From: Myxococcota bacterium
GTDB taxonomy: Bacteria; Myxococcota_A; UBA9160; UBA6930
Length of the DNA stretch: 64,000 nt
Reading direction: 5' to 3'
Assembly (NCBI GenBank): GCA_028277885.1
Contig: JANQFK010000034.1
Coordinates: 107,179-171,178 of the forward strand
Under the pieces are notes generated by a model. It was not told where the DNA came from. It searched no databases and saw only the letters and a program-made list of their open reading frames with translations. Position 1 is the stretch's first letter. Every line of letters starts with the position of its first letter. The position numbers were made by a program, and so were the translations under genes. Shown piece by piece: positions 60,772-64,000 of this stretch.

Positions 60772-60803
60772 CTCGCAACGCACCAAGGGGGTGACGAACT
60801 CGC

Positions 60804-62579
60804 ATGGGCCGGATCCCTGAAGAGACGATCCAGACGGTCCGGGATCGAGTCGACCTCGTAGAGCTGGTGGGACGGCACGTCACGCTCAAGAAGCGTGGCC
60901 ACGACCACTGGGGCTGCTGCCCCTTCCACTCCGAGAAGACCCCCTCGTTCCACGTGCGGCCCGACCGCGGCTTCTACCACTGCTTCGGCTGTGGCGAGAG
61001 CGGCAACGCGTTCGACTTCCTGATCCGCCTCGAGAACCTGACCTTCCCCGAGGCGGTGCGCAGCCTGGCGGGGCAGCTCGGCATCGAGGTGCCCGAGACC
61101 GGCGGCGGCGAGCCGGGCCTGGCCGAGCGCCTGGTGGCGGCGACGAAGACCGCCCAGGAGCTCTACCGCGCGGCCCTGGCCTCGCCGGCCGGCGCCGCGG
61201 CGCGCCGCTACCTGGCCGAGCGCGGTCTCTCCGACGCCGAAGTGGAGCGCTTCGGCATCGGGTTCGCACCCGACCGCTGGGACGCGCTCACCGGCGGGCT
61301 CGCCAAGGCGCGGCTGCCCGCCGGGATCGGCGTGCGCGCGGGGCTGCTGCGCGAGCGCGAGCGCGGCGGCCACTACGACCTGCTGCGCAACCGCGTCACC
61401 TTCCCGATCCACGACGCGCGGGGCCGCGTGCTGGCCTTCGGCGGGCGCGCGCTGGGCGCCGACCAGGAGCCCAAGTACCTCAACACCACCGAGAGCCCGG
61501 TGTTCCACAAGCGCGAGGCCCTCTACGGCCTGCCCTTCGCGCTCGAGGCGATCCGGCGCGCGGACCGCGCCATCGTGGTGGAGGGCTACTTCGACCGCAT
61601 CGCGCTGCACCGCGCGGGCCTCGAGGAGGCCGTGGCGACCTGCGGCACGGCGCTCGGCGACGGCCACGCCCGCGCGCTGCTGCGCCGCACCCGCAACGTG
61701 GTGCTGCTCTTCGACGGCGACGAGGCCGGCCAGCGCGCCGCGCTCCGCGGCCTCGAGGTGCTGCTGCCCCACGGCCTGCGCGTGCGCGCCGCGGCCCTGC
61801 CCGCGGGCCTCGACCCCGACGACCTGCTGGCCCGGGACGGCGCCGAGGCCCTGCGCAAGCTCGTGGACGAGGCCCCGCCCGCCCTCGACATCGCCATCCG
61901 GCGCGCCGTCGCCGCGGGCTGCGGGACGCCCTGGGAGAAGGCCGACGCGGTCGCCGCCGTGGCGCCGCTGCTGGTCGCGCTCCCCGACGCCGTGGAGCGC
62001 GGCGAGTGGGCGCGCCGCCTGGCCTTCGCGGCCGGCGTGGAGCCCCACGAGGTGGAGCAGGCCGTCCGCCGCCAGGCCCGCAACGAGGCCCCCGCCGAGG
62101 CCAGCGCCCCGGTCCGGCCGCGGCTCGACGGCCTGGAGGAGCGTCGCCTCGCCGACGTGGTGCGGATCCTGCTGGCCCATCCGGGGCTCGCCACCGAGGC
62201 GGCCGGCCACGGCCTGCTGGACGCCTCCCAGGCCGCGCCCTGGGGCGAGATCTTCGCCGCCCTCGCCCGGGTGGCGTCGGCGGAGGCCCCGGCGAGCTCG
62301 CTCCTCGCGCGCCTCGAGGCCGAGCTCGAGCCCGAGGCCCGCAAGACCCTCCACGCCATCGCGGCCGAGGAGGCCGGAGACCTCGAGGACCGCGCCCAGC
62401 GCGCCCTCGGCGACATCGCGGCGTGGTTCGAGCGCCGCCGCGGGCGCGAGGCCCAGCGCGCCACCACGAACCAGCTGCGCGACCCTTCGGCGGACCGCGC
62501 GGCACTCCTCCGGGAGAAGAATCGCGAGCTCGAGCGGCGCCGGAACGCCCTCGGGCTCGGATCGCAGCACCGAGTTTGA
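60804..62579 (+). CDS. dnaG: DNA primase
   Basis: 591 residues. The CHC2 zinc finger has Cys39, His42, Cys60 and Cys63 in '[15 protein letters not shown]' and '[11 protein letters not shown]'. The catalytic core has '[16 protein letters not shown]', TOPRIM '[16 protein letters not shown]' and '[18 protein letters not shown]', and 'GLDPDDLL'. The C-terminal helicase-interaction part ends with a charged helix. It makes RNA primers for replication. Located 32 bp after rpsU and 65 bp before rpoD. Confidence 0.97.
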   Translation: MGRIPEETIQTVRDRVDLVELVGRHVTLKKRGHDHWGCCPFHSEKTPSFHVRPDRGFYHCFGCGESGNAFDFLIRLENLTFPEAVRSLAGQLGIEVPETGGGEPGLAERLVAATKTAQELYRAALASPAGAAARRYLAERGLSDAEVERFGIGFAPDRWDALTGGLAKARLPAGIGVRAGLLRERERGGHYDLLRNRVTFPIHDARGRVLAFGGRALGADQEPKYLNTTESPVFHKREALYGLPFALEAIRRADRAIVVEGYFDRIALHRAGLEEAVATCGTALGDGHARALLRRTRNVVLLFDGDEAGQRAALRGLEVLLPHGLRVRAAALPAGLDPDDLLARDGAEALRKLVDEAPPALDIAIRRAVAAGCGTPWEKADAVAAVAPLLVALPDAVERGEWARRLAFAAGVEPHEVEQAVRRQARNEAPAEASAPVRPRLDGLEERRLADVVRILLAHPGLATEAAGHGLLDASQAAPWGEIFAALARVASAEAPASSLLARLEAELEPEARKTLHAIAAEEAGDLEDRAQRALGDIAAWFERRRGREAQRATTNQLRDPSADRAALLREKNRELERRRNALGLGSQHRV

Positions 62580-62644
62580 ACGAACCGGAATCGTTGGAAG
62601 CCGCAGGCAAAGCAGCAGCAGAAAGAGCAGAAGGAGTACCCCCC

Positions 62645-64000
<1,356 letters not shown>

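Overview
The window is a very GC-rich, densely packed bacterial chromosome segment. Most genes touch or overlap by the 4-nt ATGA/GTGA type. The order rng-rplU-rpmA-obgE-proB-proA-nadD-rsfS-gpmI, the rho-prfA-prmC-his cluster, the many two-component proteins with sigma-54-type activators, and a MinD-like ATPase beside a J-domain/HTH protein all suggest a deltaproteobacterial lineage in the broad sense (Myxococcota, Desulfobacterota, Binatota and relatives). That placement is inferred from gene order, not from a tree.

Layout. 1-9.9 kb: end of an IclR-type regulator, an acyl-CoA dehydrogenase, a malic enzyme, and a biotin-dependent acyl-CoA carboxylase locus with a carboxyltransferase, a large divergent biotin carboxylase carrying the only BCCP domain, and a second conventional biotin carboxylase without one; then a nucleoside hydrolase. 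10-13.3 kb (minus strand): HD-GYP response regulator, PilZ protein, TatA, TatC. 13.5-15 kb: two DUF4124 proteins, one fused to a retropepsin-like protease. 15.2-18.9 kb (minus): a sigma-54 response regulator and a degenerate AAA+/histidine-kinase fusion with a candidate sigma-54 promoter. 19.2-25.6 kb: tandem ThyX, a secreted protein, a GNAT enzyme, an aminotransferase and an M20 peptidase. 25.6-34.9 kb: M23 peptidase behind a CRP-like site, glutamate-cysteine ligase, signalling proteins, and a glutaredoxin-thioredoxin reductase fusion. 34.9-45 kb (minus): small protein, ComF, then gpmI-rsfS-nadD-proA-proB-obgE and rpmA-rplU-rng. 45.4-51 kb: selA, HNH nuclease, MinD-like ATPase, J/HTH protein, small protein, RluD-type synthase, PgeF. 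51-60.4 kb: rho, prfA, prmC, hisD-hisB-hisH-lipoprotein-hisA-hisF. 60.5-64 kb: rpsU-dnaG-rpoD, with rpoD cut by the window edge.

Most striking are two families of dispersed structured repeats. Family 1 has conserved linkers (GCAAGC, GCGCGCAGC, GCGRAGTYCAGAA) separated by hairpins whose stems differ between copies. It occurs twice in inverted orientation at 16.7-17.0 kb, once directly in front of rpmA, and once, with a 105-nt tandem duplication, in frame inside hisF, where it adds about 82 residues just after the catalytic Asp130. Family 2 (15069-15205 and 52802-52955) keeps a 25-nt core and fixed internal spacing inside long outer stems of different sequence. Other structured or regulatory candidates lie in front of prfA, rho, the AAA+/kinase gene and the M23 gene. 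I saw no tRNA, rRNA, CRISPR array, insertion sequence or prophage.
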